A stretch of DNA of 64,000 nucleotides from UBA4782 sp034429195 (GCA_034429195.1 DAOUGQ010000018.1:124001-188000), one strand, 5' to 3'. Shown: positions 9,431-18,723, numbered from the stretch's first letter. The notes: generated by a model not told the origin, from the sequence alone. Made by a program: numbers and translations.

Positions 9431-9579
9431 GGTTCTACAACAAACACGTTTCAACATAATCTCTTCCTTCACAGTATTTCAGGCAGGTTCTTTTTGCAAT
9501 AAAAATAAGATCCAGCCAGGTCATGGTTGGTGTGTATTGTATTTGAGGTTTTAGAACTATGGGTTATTAGCCTCAGCCT

Positions 9580-9711
9580 TTAAATTTTGTTTATTGTCGA
9601 AGGAGTATTGCTCTGCTTTTCGTGTTTTAGTTTCCGCTTCTCTTTAATGGTCAGCTTTGGCTTCTTTCTTTGCTCTTTCTTCTGTTTATCGTTTTTTCCA
9701 TTGGTACCCAT
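9580..9711 (-). CDS. 43-aa basic mini-protein (KEKR-rich)
   Basis: A short gene below common length cut-offs. The ATG at 9711 is preceded by TTAGGAG at good spacing. The product begins MGTNGKNDKQKKEQRKKPKL and continues TIKEKRKLKHEKQ, with an NKI end: 43 residues, very rich in Lys, Arg, Glu and Gln, probably an unstructured or helical nucleic-acid-binding peptide. Small proteins with the same LT.KEKRK.K core occur in diverse bacteria without known function. It stands alone between the GH5 gene and the next small gene. Confidence 0.6.
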   Translation of the reverse strand: MGTNGKNDKQKKEQRKKPKLTIKEKRKLKHEKQSNTPSTINKI

Positions 9712-9782
9712 CTAGATAACTCCTAAGCTAATCATTTGTTGCATATTATTATATAAGATTATCAAAGACTTCATTGGATTCA

Positions 9783-10004
9783 TTATTTCTTTGCGTTGAT
9801 CTCAGCTAATACTTTCAACACCATTTCTTTGGTAATCCCGGCTTGTTTGGCTTGTGGCATATCCAAAAGAGTCTCCAATGTCATTCCCTTTGCCAGAGCG
9901 ATCAAAGGATTCTTGGTGATACCAGGGACATGCTTTTCAAGAATTTCTATGGCGTTTTTGTCTTTTAATAGCGCACTAACCTTTGAATTTAAATTATAGG
10001 GCAT
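9783..10004 (-). CDS. small helical domain protein, 73 aa
   Basis: The start is the ATG at 10004, directly behind AAGGAG; the ATG 24 bases upstream has no such site. The 73 residues read MPYNLNSKVSALLKDKNAIE, ILEKHVPGITKNP, LIALAKGMTLETLLDMPQAK, then a helix ending in LAEINAKK. I recognise this as a stand-alone version of a small helical domain that also occurs at the ends of some larger enzymes in Firmicutes and Chloroflexota, but I know no name or function for it. It is monocistronic. Confidence 0.7.
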   Translation of the reverse strand: MPYNLNSKVSALLKDKNAIEILEKHVPGITKNPLIALAKGMTLETLLDMPQAKQAGITKEMVLKVLAEINAKK

Positions 10005-10162
10005 TTTATTCTCCTTAAAACGATCCATGATTATTGTTATTAAAACCTATCATACTCATTATAATGAAACCAGGAAATAAGTACCCCCCCAATTTTTCGT
10101 CAAATAATTGGCTTGATCCTTTTTAAAAAATATTTGCTATTTAATATAGAGATTTAAATTTG

Positions 10163-10171
10163 TGTCATAAT
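10163..10171 (+). promoter_or_regulatory. possible extended -10 promoter of the Mo-hydroxylase operon
   Basis: TGT followed by CATAAT fits an extended -10 element (TGn then -10). Transcription would begin near 10178, giving a leader of about 100 bases before the ribosome site of the first gene. No convincing -35 is seen, and no operator was identified. Confidence 0.35.
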
Positions 10172-10275
10172 ATTTGAATATCAAAGAAGAATTCACAAAA
10201 CATTTCAGCAAACTTTCCAGTACTTCACTCAACTCTTCTCATAATAATTCAGTCCTTGATGCGGAGGTAACCAGT

Positions 10276-11172
10276 ATGGTCAAAAATACGCATCCAACAT
10301 TGCCTGAATTTGATTATGTAAAGCCTGTAACACTTTTTGAAACAAGCCAATTCTTATTTACTCACTCCAATGATTCCAGCCCATTTTTAGGGGGAACGGA
10401 TCTCTTTATCCGAATGCGGGATGGGGTTATTAAACCTCACTATCTTGTGGATATAAAGCATCTAGCTGGAATGGACAAGCTCGATTTTGATCCGCAGAAG
10501 GGATTGACTATTGGGGCAGCGGTAAATATGAACCGGGTGATCAATTCTCCTGATGTGCAGGAGCATTATCCTCTCCTTGCTGATGCCTGTAAATCAGTTG
10601 CCAGTTATCAGTTGCGGAACCGCGCTACCATTATTGGAAATATCTGTAATGCTTCTCCTGCAGGGGATACCATTGGTGCATGCATAGCTTTGGATGGAGT
10701 ACTTCATATTCATGGTATTGCTGGATCACGGTTTGAATCTCTTTCTGATTTCTTTCTGGGACCTGGGAAGACTAACTTGAAACCAGGCGATATTGTAACA
10801 GCTATCTCTTTTCCTTTACCACCACAAGGACATGCCAGTACTTATGTAAAGCTGGGTCGAAATAAGTTAAGTGATCTTTCCATTGTGGGCGTGACAGTAT
10901 TGGGGAACATTGATACGAAAAAACAATCAGGATTTCGTTTTCGAGTAATTCTGGCATCTGTTGCACCTGTTCCTTTAATAGTCACACAAGCAGAAACTTA
11001 CCTTTCTTCTCATGAAGTGAACCAGGAAACGATCCATCAGGCTGCATGTATTGCTTCAGAAGCAAGTCATCCAATTAATGACGTACGAGGAAGTGCTCGT
11101 TATCGAAGAGAAATGGTCAGGAACCTGACTGAAAATGCACTAATTAAAGTGTGGAAGAAGTTAAACCAATGA
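10276..11172 (+). CDS. FAD-binding subunit of a xanthine dehydrogenase-family Mo-hydroxylase
   Basis: 298 residues from the ATG at 10276, which has a strong GCGGAGGTAA ribosome site; the frame extends upstream to a TTG but without one. The N-terminal FLGGTDLFIRMRDG is the FAD pyrophosphate-binding loop of the CO dehydrogenase/xanthine dehydrogenase medium subunit, and ATIIGNICNASPAGDTIGA is the second FAD motif. The C-terminal domain ends with the usual DVRGSARYRREMV. This is the first gene of a ten-gene operon, and the order FAD, FeS, Mo subunit matches coxMSL/xdh operons. The subunit passes electrons from the iron-sulfur subunit to an acceptor. Confidence 0.94.
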   Translation: MVKNTHPTLPEFDYVKPVTLFETSQFLFTHSNDSSPFLGGTDLFIRMRDGVIKPHYLVDIKHLAGMDKLDFDPQKGLTIGAAVNMNRVINSPDVQEHYPLLADACKSVASYQLRNRATIIGNICNASPAGDTIGACIALDGVLHIHGIAGSRFESLSDFFLGPGKTNLKPGDIVTAISFPLPPQGHASTYVKLGRNKLSDLSIVGVTVLGNIDTKKQSGFRFRVILASVAPVPLIVTQAETYLSSHEVNQETIHQAACIASEASHPINDVRGSARYRREMVRNLTENALIKVWKKLNQ

Positions 11173-11225
11173 ATCCCCACCAATAAGGGGATATCTCAAG
11201 GTGAGATCATCCTTTGGAGGAACAT

Positions 11226-11705
11226 ATGACCTTCCACGAAATTATTGTCACAATTAATCAGAATCAAGAGAAAATTACTGTACCATCGAATATGACGCTC
11301 ATGCGAATGCTGCGTGAGGTATTAGCATTAACCGGCACCAAGAACGGATGCTCGGCTGGAGAGTGTGGAGCCTGTACTGTTCTCATGAATGGAGAACCGG
11401 TGAATAGCTGCATGGTGTTGGCAGTTGAATGTGATGGCGCAGAGATCATAACAGTAGAAGGGCTGGCAAGTGATAAACAGCTCGATCCTGTCCAAGATTC
11501 CATTATTCAGACGGGAGGTGTCCAATGTGGTTTCTGTACACCGGGAATCTTAATATCATCCAGGGCGCTTCTCAATCGTAATCCTGATCCGAGTGATGCT
11601 GAAATCAAGGAAGCTTTAGTTGGCAATTTATGCCGTTGTACCGGGTATACCCGCATAATCGATGCTATCAAAGAAGCTGCAATGAGGCAGAAAGCAAAAG
11701 AATAG
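11226..11705 (+). CDS. [2Fe-2S] subunit of the Mo-hydroxylase
   Basis: 159 residues from the ATG at 11226 behind TTTGGAGGAA. It has the plant-type ferredoxin cluster motif GCSAGECGACTVLMNG ... SC and the C-terminal four-helix [2Fe-2S] motif QCGFCTPG ... LCRCTGYTRI, all eight cysteines present. It transfers electrons from the molybdenum subunit to the FAD subunit. The gap to the FAD gene is 53 bases and contains an imperfect repeat but no terminator. Confidence 0.95.
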   Translation: MTFHEIIVTINQNQEKITVPSNMTLMRMLREVLALTGTKNGCSAGECGACTVLMNGEPVNSCMVLAVECDGAEIITVEGLASDKQLDPVQDSIIQTGGVQCGFCTPGILISSRALLNRNPDPSDAEIKEALVGNLCRCTGYTRIIDAIKEAAMRQKAKE

Positions 11706-11768
11706 CCCTTTATGTTCTTTAATAACGAAATTATTTCCTTAATGATGCACCCTTTAAAGAGGTGATCT

Positions 11769-14123
11769 ATGGAAAAAAGTCTTGCACAAAAAGTAAACAG
11801 TCCGGTAGGTGAAAATAAACTCCGTATTGATGCCTATGAAAAAGTCATCGGAACAGCACAATATGCTGATGATATTCAATTTGGAAATAAATTGCTGCAT
11901 GCACGGATTAAACGGAGCCCATATCCTCATGCAAAGATCAAGAAAATCGATGTTTCCAAGGCGCGTATACTTCCAGGTGTAAAAGCTGTAGTATGTGGAG
12001 AAGATTTTCCGGGTTTCATCGGTTTATATTTGAAAGACCGGCAAATTTTCTGTCGCGACAGGGTACGTTATGTAGGTGATCCTATTGCAGGGGTGGCTGC
12101 GATATCTGAAGAGATCGCTGAAAAGGCTATTGACCTGATCGAGGTGGAATATGAAATCCTTGAACCAGTGCTTGATCCAGAATTTGGTGCCAGTTCACGG
12201 GCTCCTCTCATTCATCCAGACCTGGGAAAGTATGTAGTAGCCAGCTTTATTTTCCCTCAAGCAGGTTCGAATATATCCAATCATTTTAAGATCCGAAAAG
12301 GGAACATTGAATCAACCTGGCAAAAGTGCAAAACGATCATCGAACGAAAGTATCACATTCCTCATATACAGCATGTTCCGCTTGAACCTCATGTGGCAAT
12401 TGCCAGAGTTGACAAATCAGGAGAGGTTACCCTATGGGACAGCTCGCAGTCGCCATTTGCTCAACGTGACCTTATTGCCGAAGCGTTGGGCATAACACAA
12501 AGCAAAATGCGCGTAATTGCACCACTGGTGGGTGGAGGGTTTGGCAGCAAAGCTGGCGTAAGCATGGAATCATTGGCAGTTGCGATCGCATCGAAAGTAA
12601 AAGGGTATCCGGTCAAATTGCGATTGACCAGGGAAGAGGAATTTTATACTGCTTTTGTACGCCAGGGGTTAGTAGCTTATTTCAAAATGGGATGTGATGA
12701 GAATGGCAAAATCCTGGCGATGGAGAACACTTTTTATTGGGATGGAGGAGCATATACGGAATATGGAGTAAACATTACACGCGCTGCTGGATATAGTAGC
12801 ACAGGACCGTATGAGGTACCTAATGTAAAAGCAGATAGCTATTGCGTATATACAAATCATCCAGTAGGTGGACCTATGCGTGGATTCGGTATGCCTGAAA
12901 TGCATGCAGGTTTGGAACAATGCATCGATGAACTCGCTTTAGAAATGGGAATGGATCCGGTGGAATTCCGACAACTAAACTGCTTGAAAGAAGGTAGCAT
13001 TTTACCAACAGGGGGCAAAATGCATCCTACCGGGCTTTCGCAATGCCTTGAAAAGACAGCAGAAGCAATTGATTGGGGAAAGAAAGCATTACCGAGTGCT
13101 CCGAACAAGCGACGAGGAAAGGGTATTGCGCTTATGTGGAAAGCACCAGCCATGCCTGGAAATGCTGGCTCTAGTGCTTTTATTGAGCTGGCTGAAGATG
13201 GAATGTTGACGTTGGGGGTAGGCTGCCAAGAAATCGGTCAGGGAGCTTTCACAGTGGTTGCCCAAATGGTTGCAGCTACTTTTGGTGTACCTTATGAAAG
13301 TGTGCGTCTGGCGACCCCTGTTGACACACGCTACAGCCCGTATGAATGGCAAACGGTTGCCAGCCGGATCACCTGGAGTACAGGAAACGCCATTATAAAA
13401 GCAGCGCAAGACGCCAGAAAACAGGTAATTAATCTTATCGCAGAAGCATGGAATGAAAATCCAGATGATCTAGATATTGTCAATGGAAATGTGATTTCGT
13501 ATAAGAGCGAACGTGAGATTAAAGTAAAAGATTTCGCAGTGAAAGGGTTACCTAAGCCAGATGGAAGAGGTTGGATGGGAGGTCCAGTTATCGGACGAGG
13601 GAGTTTTATGCCAACTGATGTGACCGGGTTGGATGCTGAAACCGGACAGGGGGAACATGCAGTTGTCCACTTTACGACAGGGGCACAGGCAGTTGATCTG
13701 GAAGTAGACCTGGATACTGGTAGAGTTGAGATTCTAAAAGCAGTGGCAGCGTTCGATGTTGGAAAAGCGATCAATCCCGATCTGGTAAAAGCACAGATAG
13801 AAGGTGGTATGGTTCAGGGAATAAGCTCCGCGTTGTTTGAAAGCCTTATGCTGAAAGATGGGTACGTACAGAATCCTAGTTTTGTGGATTATCGGATAGC
13901 CACTTCTATGGATATTCCTAATTCTATGCAAGCGATCATTGTGGAGGTTCCACAAGACGATGGGCCCTGGGGGGCGCGTGGAATTGGTGAGCATTCGATG
14001 GTGCCCGCAATTCCAGCAATTGCGAATGCCATTTATGATGCAATTGGGATACGCTTTGAAGGACCCCCTTTCACTGCTGAGAAAATCTATCTGGCTATGA
14101 TGGAAGCGGGGATCATTAAATAA
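11769..14123 (+). CDS. molybdopterin-binding large subunit of a xanthine dehydrogenase-family hydroxylase
   Basis: 784 residues, the usual length. The N-terminal domain starts RIDAYEKVIGTAQYADDI; the Mo-binding part has GGGFGSKAG (about 256-264), GGPMRGFGMPEMHAGLEQ, GCQEIGQGAFTVVAQM and the C-terminal GARGIGEHSMVP with the catalytic Glu. The CO dehydrogenase signature loop (AYxCSFR) is absent, so it is not a CoxL; a purine, pyrimidine, nicotinate or other N-heterocycle or aldehyde substrate is likelier. It hydroxylates C-H bonds using water. The stop overlaps the fdrA start by one base (TAATG). Confidence 0.93.
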   Translation: MEKSLAQKVNSPVGENKLRIDAYEKVIGTAQYADDIQFGNKLLHARIKRSPYPHAKIKKIDVSKARILPGVKAVVCGEDFPGFIGLYLKDRQIFCRDRVRYVGDPIAGVAAISEEIAEKAIDLIEVEYEILEPVLDPEFGASSRAPLIHPDLGKYVVASFIFPQAGSNISNHFKIRKGNIESTWQKCKTIIERKYHIPHIQHVPLEPHVAIARVDKSGEVTLWDSSQSPFAQRDLIAEALGITQSKMRVIAPLVGGGFGSKAGVSMESLAVAIASKVKGYPVKLRLTREEEFYTAFVRQGLVAYFKMGCDENGKILAMENTFYWDGGAYTEYGVNITRAAGYSSTGPYEVPNVKADSYCVYTNHPVGGPMRGFGMPEMHAGLEQCIDELALEMGMDPVEFRQLNCLKEGSILPTGGKMHPTGLSQCLEKTAEAIDWGKKALPSAPNKRRGKGIALMWKAPAMPGNAGSSAFIELAEDGMLTLGVGCQEIGQGAFTVVAQMVAATFGVPYESVRLATPVDTRYSPYEWQTVASRITWSTGNAIIKAAQDARKQVINLIAEAWNENPDDLDIVNGNVISYKSEREIKVKDFAVKGLPKPDGRGWMGGPVIGRGSFMPTDVTGLDAETGQGEHAVVHFTTGAQAVDLEVDLDTGRVEILKAVAAFDVGKAINPDLVKAQIEGGMVQGISSALFESLMLKDGYVQNPSFVDYRIATSMDIPNSMQAIIVEVPQDDGPWGARGIGEHSMVPAIPAIANAIYDAIGIRFEGPPFTAEKIYLAMMEAGIIK

Positions 14124-15688
14124 TGAACGCAACAGTAAAAGTATTGGTGAAACAGGGCGAATATCATGATTCAGTCAGCCTGATGCTCGTAGCGCGCGAG
14201 CTTAGCAATCAGGAAGGTGTTAATGATGCTGCAGTGGTTATGGCAACCGAAGCAAATAAATCCATCCTGCTTGACTCTGGCTTGTTAACCGAAGAAGTTC
14301 AAAAAGCAACTGCAAATGACCTGGTACTGGTGGTAAGTGCGATGGATGATAATATGGCAAAAAAAGCACTTGATAAAGCAGACCAAATACTCAAGAAGAA
14401 ACCAACCTCAGGGATGACAGGTGAAACCAAACCAAAAACAGTTCGCAGCGCACTAAACATGACCCCTGGAGTTAACATGGTAATCATTTCAGTAGCTGGC
14501 CGGTATGCAGCTAATGAAGCCTGGGAGGCTTTACGACATGGCTTGCATGTTCTACTCTTCAGTGACAATGTAACATTGCAGGATGAAATTGCTTTAAAGA
14601 GATATGCCAGCGAGCATGGCTTATTCTTGATGGGGCCAGGTGCAGGAACTGCGATCATCAATGGTGTGGCTTTGGGTTTTGCCAATGTCCTTCCGCGTGG
14701 ACCAATAGGAATTGTCTCTGCCGCGGGAACGGGACTACAGGAAGTCAGTACTCTGATTGCCCGTCGGGGAATTGGCATCAGCCAGGGAATAGGTACAGGT
14801 GGACGTGATCTAAAAAAGGAAGTTGGGGGATTAATGATGCTGATGGGGCTTCAAGCACTGCAAAAAGATGATGATACGAAGGTGATCGTGTTGATCAGTA
14901 AACCACCAGCTGAAGAAATAACAAAAGTTATCTTGGAGCAAACAAATCAATGCGATAAACCAACCATAGTATGTTTTCTCGGTGGTGAGTTTGAGTCAAT
15001 TTCTAAACCAAAAAATGTTACCCTGGCACACACATTACAGGAATGTAGCCATCTGGCAGTTGCTGCTGTTCGACAGGATGTTATAGAGTCTCAGATAATG
15101 CTCGAAGCGGAAAGAAAATATCTGGAGGAAATTGCAAGGGAGCAACGAAAGACAATCTTACCGGGCCGGCAATATATTAGGGGTTTGTTCTCAGGGGGTA
15201 CGTTATGTTATGAAGCCCAGATTATCTGTAAAGATATGCACATCAATCCAATTTATTCAAACGCACCCCTTCCAGATGGATTGCATTTAGCAGAATCAAC
15301 AAAGAGCATTGGACACACCTTCATAGATCTGGGTGAGGAAGAGTTTACCGTTGGTCGTCCTCATCCAATGATTGATAATCACTTGCGTATCCGTCGCCTT
15401 TTACAGGAAGCGCGTGATCCTGAAACCGCGATTATTCTGCTTGATGTGGTGCTCGGATATGGAGCTCATCCTGATCCAGCTAGTGAGCTTGGTCCAGCGA
15501 TTTTTCAAGCTCGTGAATTCGTGGAAAAATCGGGGCAAGGACTTATTGTTGTGGCATCTGTCACTGGTACAGAAGGTGATCCTCAAGGACTGCAGCATAC
15601 AATTTCTACACTACAGAAGGCAGGTGCAATTGTGTGCGAAAGTAATGCTACTGCTGCCAGATTGGCAGGAATGATCGTTTCTGTTTGA
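14123..15688 (+). CDS. fdrA: FdrA family protein (acyl-CoA synthetase-like; oxamate carbamoyltransferase component in E. coli)
   Basis: 521 residues. After an N-terminal FdrA-specific region (LVKQGEYHDSVSLMLVAREL) come a CoA-binding/succinyl-CoA-synthetase-like domain (IISVAGRYAANEAWEALRHG, LMGPGAGTAIING), GIVSAAGTGLQEVSTLI and a C-terminal ligase half with FTVGRPHPMIDNHLRI. In E. coli the fdrA, ylbE and ylbF genes lie in the allantoin region and have been associated with oxamate carbamoyl transfer, which yields carbamoyl phosphate. Here it is followed directly by DUF1116, and DUF2877 closes the operon, so the same three-part enzyme is probably present. The natural substrate may differ. No carbamate kinase gene is in the window. 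Confidence 0.9.
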   Translation: MNATVKVLVKQGEYHDSVSLMLVARELSNQEGVNDAAVVMATEANKSILLDSGLLTEEVQKATANDLVLVVSAMDDNMAKKALDKADQILKKKPTSGMTGETKPKTVRSALNMTPGVNMVIISVAGRYAANEAWEALRHGLHVLLFSDNVTLQDEIALKRYASEHGLFLMGPGAGTAIINGVALGFANVLPRGPIGIVSAAGTGLQEVSTLIARRGIGISQGIGTGGRDLKKEVGGLMMLMGLQALQKDDDTKVIVLISKPPAEEITKVILEQTNQCDKPTIVCFLGGEFESISKPKNVTLAHTLQECSHLAVAAVRQDVIESQIMLEAERKYLEEIAREQRKTILPGRQYIRGLFSGGTLCYEAQIICKDMHINPIYSNAPLPDGLHLAESTKSIGHTFIDLGEEEFTVGRPHPMIDNHLRIRRLLQEARDPETAIILLDVVLGYGAHPDPASELGPAIFQAREFVEKSGQGLIVVASVTGTEGDPQGLQHTISTLQKAGAIVCESNATAARLAGMIVSV

Positions 15689-15700
15689 TTGGAACAGACC

Positions 15701-17098
15701 ATGAAAAAATTGCCTGATATTTTTGGAAAAAAGCTTGTCGTATTGAATATTGGGTTGTCGAGTATGGCTGAGGCAGTCAAGGATCAGGGAGTGAAGGTAG
15801 TTGATTTAGATTGGTGTCCACCAAAGGATGGGATACCCCATTTATTTCAGACAAAAGATGGTATTGATATAGACACAGCTAATCAGGAAGTGGTAGATCG
15901 TATTCAACGAGGACAGGCGGTTCTGTGCGGGATGGGAATTGCCAGGGATGTCATTCCGGGTATGCATGACCATATGATCCTGCATGCCGGACCTCCGATC
16001 ACGTGGGATCGTATGTGTGGCCCGCTACGGGGTGCTGTGATAGGAGCTTTAATCTATGAAGGTTATGCAATTGATGAGGTGGAAGCTACCCGGTTGATTA
16101 CGTCTGGTGCATTCGAATTCGAACCCTGCCATCACCACCATGCAGTTGGACCAATGGCTGGTGTGATCTCTCCCTCAATGCCGGTTTTCGTCATTGAAAA
16201 TAAGACATTTGGTAATCATGCTTATTGCACACAAAATGAGGGTTTAGGGAAAGTGCTGCGTTATGGAGGGATGGGGGAAGAAGTAAACGCCCGTTTAAAA
16301 TGGATGGAAACTGACCTCTATCCGACACTTGATCGGGCTTTGCAAATGCTTAAGAATGGTATTGATATCAAGAGCATCATCGCTCAGGCTTTACACATGG
16401 GAGATGAGTGCCATAATCGAAACCGTGCAGCTACTTCATTGTTTCTGCGGGCAATTGGGCCTGCATTGGCACGTACCAACCTTGATAACGAGATTCTTGC
16501 AAAGGTCATCGAATTCATAGATAGAAATGATCATTTCTTTCTAAATTTAAGTATGCCAACCGGGAAAGCTCTTCTCGAACCAGCAGAAGGTGTAGCTGGG
16601 AGCACCATCGTAACTACAATGGCACGAAACGGGACGGATTTTGGTATCAGGTTGGCGTGTGCACCAGATCGATGGTTTACAGCACCTGCAGGGAAAGTAC
16701 AGGGACTTTATTTTCCTCAATTCAGTGAAAAAGATGCCAATCCTGACATAGGAGATAGCACCATCACCGAAACAGCCGGTTATGGTGGAATGGCAATGGC
16801 AGCAGCTCCAGCAATCGTCCAATTTGTGGGGGGAAGTCCACAACTGGCAATCCAAACTACACTGGAAATGTATGAGATTACTTTTGGTGAACATATAAGT
16901 TTTTCCATTCCAGCTTTGAATTTCCGTGGAACACCTCTTGGTATTGATGTGCGAAGAGTAATGGAAACAGGTATCCTGCCACAGATCAACACAGGGATTG
17001 CACACAAGGATCCTGGAGTAGGCATGGTGGGTGCTGGTATCTTGCGCGCACCTGAAAAATGTTTCTCAGATGCTTTTGATTTTTTGATGAAGATGTAA
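15701..17098 (+). CDS. DUF1116 family protein (YlbE/AllG-like)
   Basis: 465 residues from the ATG at 15701; a TTG 12 bases upstream is also in frame. DUF1116 hallmarks: LCGMGIARDVIPGMHDHMIL, ITWDRMCGPLRGAVIGALIY, a histidine run in EPCHHHHAVGPMAGVISPSM (possible metal site), MGDECHNRNRAA and FLNLSMPTGKA. The family accompanies FdrA and DUF2877 in the allantoin/oxamate cluster of E. coli, and it is adjacent to fdrA here (12-base gap). I take it as the second part of the carbamoyl/acyl-transfer enzyme. The assignment to chemistry is inference. Confidence 0.9.
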   Translation: MKKLPDIFGKKLVVLNIGLSSMAEAVKDQGVKVVDLDWCPPKDGIPHLFQTKDGIDIDTANQEVVDRIQRGQAVLCGMGIARDVIPGMHDHMILHAGPPITWDRMCGPLRGAVIGALIYEGYAIDEVEATRLITSGAFEFEPCHHHHAVGPMAGVISPSMPVFVIENKTFGNHAYCTQNEGLGKVLRYGGMGEEVNARLKWMETDLYPTLDRALQMLKNGIDIKSIIAQALHMGDECHNRNRAATSLFLRAIGPALARTNLDNEILAKVIEFIDRNDHFFLNLSMPTGKALLEPAEGVAGSTIVTTMARNGTDFGIRLACAPDRWFTAPAGKVQGLYFPQFSEKDANPDIGDSTITETAGYGGMAMAAAPAIVQFVGGSPQLAIQTTLEMYEITFGEHISFSIPALNFRGTPLGIDVRRVMETGILPQINTGIAHKDPGVGMVGAGILRAPEKCFSDAFDFLMKM

Positions 17099-17143
17099 TT
17101 CTTATATTCTTATCAATGATCAATTTGCCTGAAAGGAGAAAAA

Positions 17144-18031
17144 ATGAAATTCCTTGATCTAACCATTCCTCTGGGGATTGCAACTCCACCCTGGCCTACT
17201 TATGAACCCCTTCAAGTCAAATATTTTAAGCGATTGGCTCCGAATGGAGCCAATGGTCAGGTTGTTACTCATTCGAATCATCTGGGAACACACCTAGACG
17301 GTGAGATCCATTTTCACACTCCTGGAAAGGATATCGCATCATTGGATTTGGATTATTTGGTTCATGATGCTGCGGTTGTAGACCTAAGCGATATCTGTGG
17401 AGATTTTGACATCTATACCAGCAAGATGGTGGAAGAACGGGTTGAAGTGAGAGAGGGCGATATTCTCATCATTCATACCGGTTATCACCATTTCGGATGG
17501 GATATGCCAACTGCCAACGAGGTTCGGTACATGGTGATGCACCCGGGACCTGATCGCGAATTTGCAGAATGGGCTAAAAAGAAAAAACTTCGCTGGATTG
17601 GGGTGGACTGTGGAAGTGCTGATCATCCAATGAACACCATCATCCGGGATTGGATGCCGAGACAGGCTCGACAAGCTGATCGAGTGTTCAAAAAGAAATT
17701 CGGGAAACCATTAGTGGAATTCTTTGACGATAGTAAATATCAGCTCATGCATTTGGAAATGTTTCCTTATGGCATCATTCATGCGGAATGCCTGGGTGGA
17801 GATATCGATCTGATTCTTAACCAACGGATTCAGGTTGGATTCTTTCCCTGGCGATTTGTAGATGGTGAATCTTGTATTGGGCGGTGTGTAGCAATGGTAG
17901 AAGATGAAGAATATGCCCGTCTTATGGAAAAGAAATCTGACATGCAGAAAACAAAATTTGGTGATGCAATAGAACCTGCACATGTAGAAAGTATCAATAA
18001 ACTGAGTCTGGAAAACCTCAAGGAGGAGTGA
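17144..18031 (+). CDS. cyclase-family metal-dependent hydrolase
   Basis: 295 residues behind a strong AAAGGAG site. The metal-binding signature of the cyclase/kynurenine formamidase family is recognisable as THSNHLGTHLDGEIHFHTPG (His, His, Asp and His ligands kept, although the usual D-A-P-x-H-F is D-G-E-I-H-F). Later GVDCGSADHP and MHLEMFPYGIIHAECLGGD supply the active-site His and Glu. Members open cyclic or linear amides (kynurenine formamidase, isatin hydrolase). In this operon a role in hydrolytic ring opening after Mo-dependent hydroxylation is plausible. The C-terminal extension of about 40 residues is charged. Confidence 0.9.
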   Translation: MKFLDLTIPLGIATPPWPTYEPLQVKYFKRLAPNGANGQVVTHSNHLGTHLDGEIHFHTPGKDIASLDLDYLVHDAAVVDLSDICGDFDIYTSKMVEERVEVREGDILIIHTGYHHFGWDMPTANEVRYMVMHPGPDREFAEWAKKKKLRWIGVDCGSADHPMNTIIRDWMPRQARQADRVFKKKFGKPLVEFFDDSKYQLMHLEMFPYGIIHAECLGGDIDLILNQRIQVGFFPWRFVDGESCIGRCVAMVEDEEYARLMEKKSDMQKTKFGDAIEPAHVESINKLSLENLKEE

Positions 18032-18032
18032 T

Positions 18033-18722
18033 ATGCCAATTGATATGGAGCTTGAAGCAGTCCTGCGACCTGTACAGATTCCTATGGTGCCATATCCGCC
18101 GAAAGTTATTACACTGGCTAATGGCAAAAAGATGGTTGTTCGCCAGGCAGTGCGTGAGGATGTGCCGGTTATCTTAAAATCTGTTCACCCCTGCTTATTC
18201 ATTGAAAGAGATTACTATGATATCGTTAGTGCCCGATTGTATGGTGAATTACTGGCATGGTACAGGCATCGGGTAAAAAGTGAATATTGCCTGATCGGAC
18301 AGGTGGATGGATACCTGGTTGGAGTGGTCAATGGTCGGCTGGAAACAGAAAAGGTTGGTGTGAGTTATCACACATTGGCAATTGATCGCGGATTGCGTAT
18401 AGGCTCACACCTGTTTGCTGCAAAGATGGAATACCATATTGAATATCTGGGACAAGAAGAAGTTCTTATCGTTGCAGAAAGCCCAATCGGATTCCGAAGA
18501 TGGATGATCGAATATCCGCTTGAGAAAACTAATATTCCTCATGAGCTAGGCGGGGTCGAATCATACCGCCTGACACGAGATATCTACTTTGCTGCCAAGC
18601 CCAGGTTGGTGGTTGGTGATCGACCAGTACCTAAAGCATTGCTTGATGAAGCTGAAGGTGAAATTAAGTTTGCGGATGATAATACCATCCGTGAACGGAT
18701 CGCTGGTCTGAAAGGGAGGTGA
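18033..18722 (+). CDS. GNAT-like acyltransferase domain protein
   Basis: 229 residues, one base after the cyclase stop, with a GGAGG site inside that gene's end. An N-terminal tail of 30 residues is followed by a GNAT-like fold: MVVRQAVREDVPVILKSV (beta1-alpha1), EYCLIGQVDGYLVGVVNGR (beta2-beta4) and TLAIDRGLRIGSHLFAAKME (motif A with an R-x-x-R/G-I-G-x acyl-CoA pyrophosphate loop). The degree of divergence is large, and the C-terminal 60 residues are not typical. It may acetylate an intermediate or a protein of the pathway; the role is unknown. Confidence 0.65.
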   Translation: MPIDMELEAVLRPVQIPMVPYPPKVITLANGKKMVVRQAVREDVPVILKSVHPCLFIERDYYDIVSARLYGELLAWYRHRVKSEYCLIGQVDGYLVGVVNGRLETEKVGVSYHTLAIDRGLRIGSHLFAAKMEYHIEYLGQEEVLIVAESPIGFRRWMIEYPLEKTNIPHELGGVESYRLTRDIYFAAKPRLVVGDRPVPKALLDEAEGEIKFADDNTIRERIAGLKGR

Positions 18723-18723
18723 C

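Noticed and set aside
10081..10095. Run of seven C bases in an AT-rich region upstream of the Mo-hydroxylase operon
   Set aside because: Possible phase-variable tract, but it lies outside any gene and well before the proposed promoter, so no effect can be argued.
11769..14123. Aerobic CO dehydrogenase (coxL)
   Set aside because: The subunit order fits cox operons, but the AYxCSFR active-site loop is missing and no coxDEF-type accessory genes are present.
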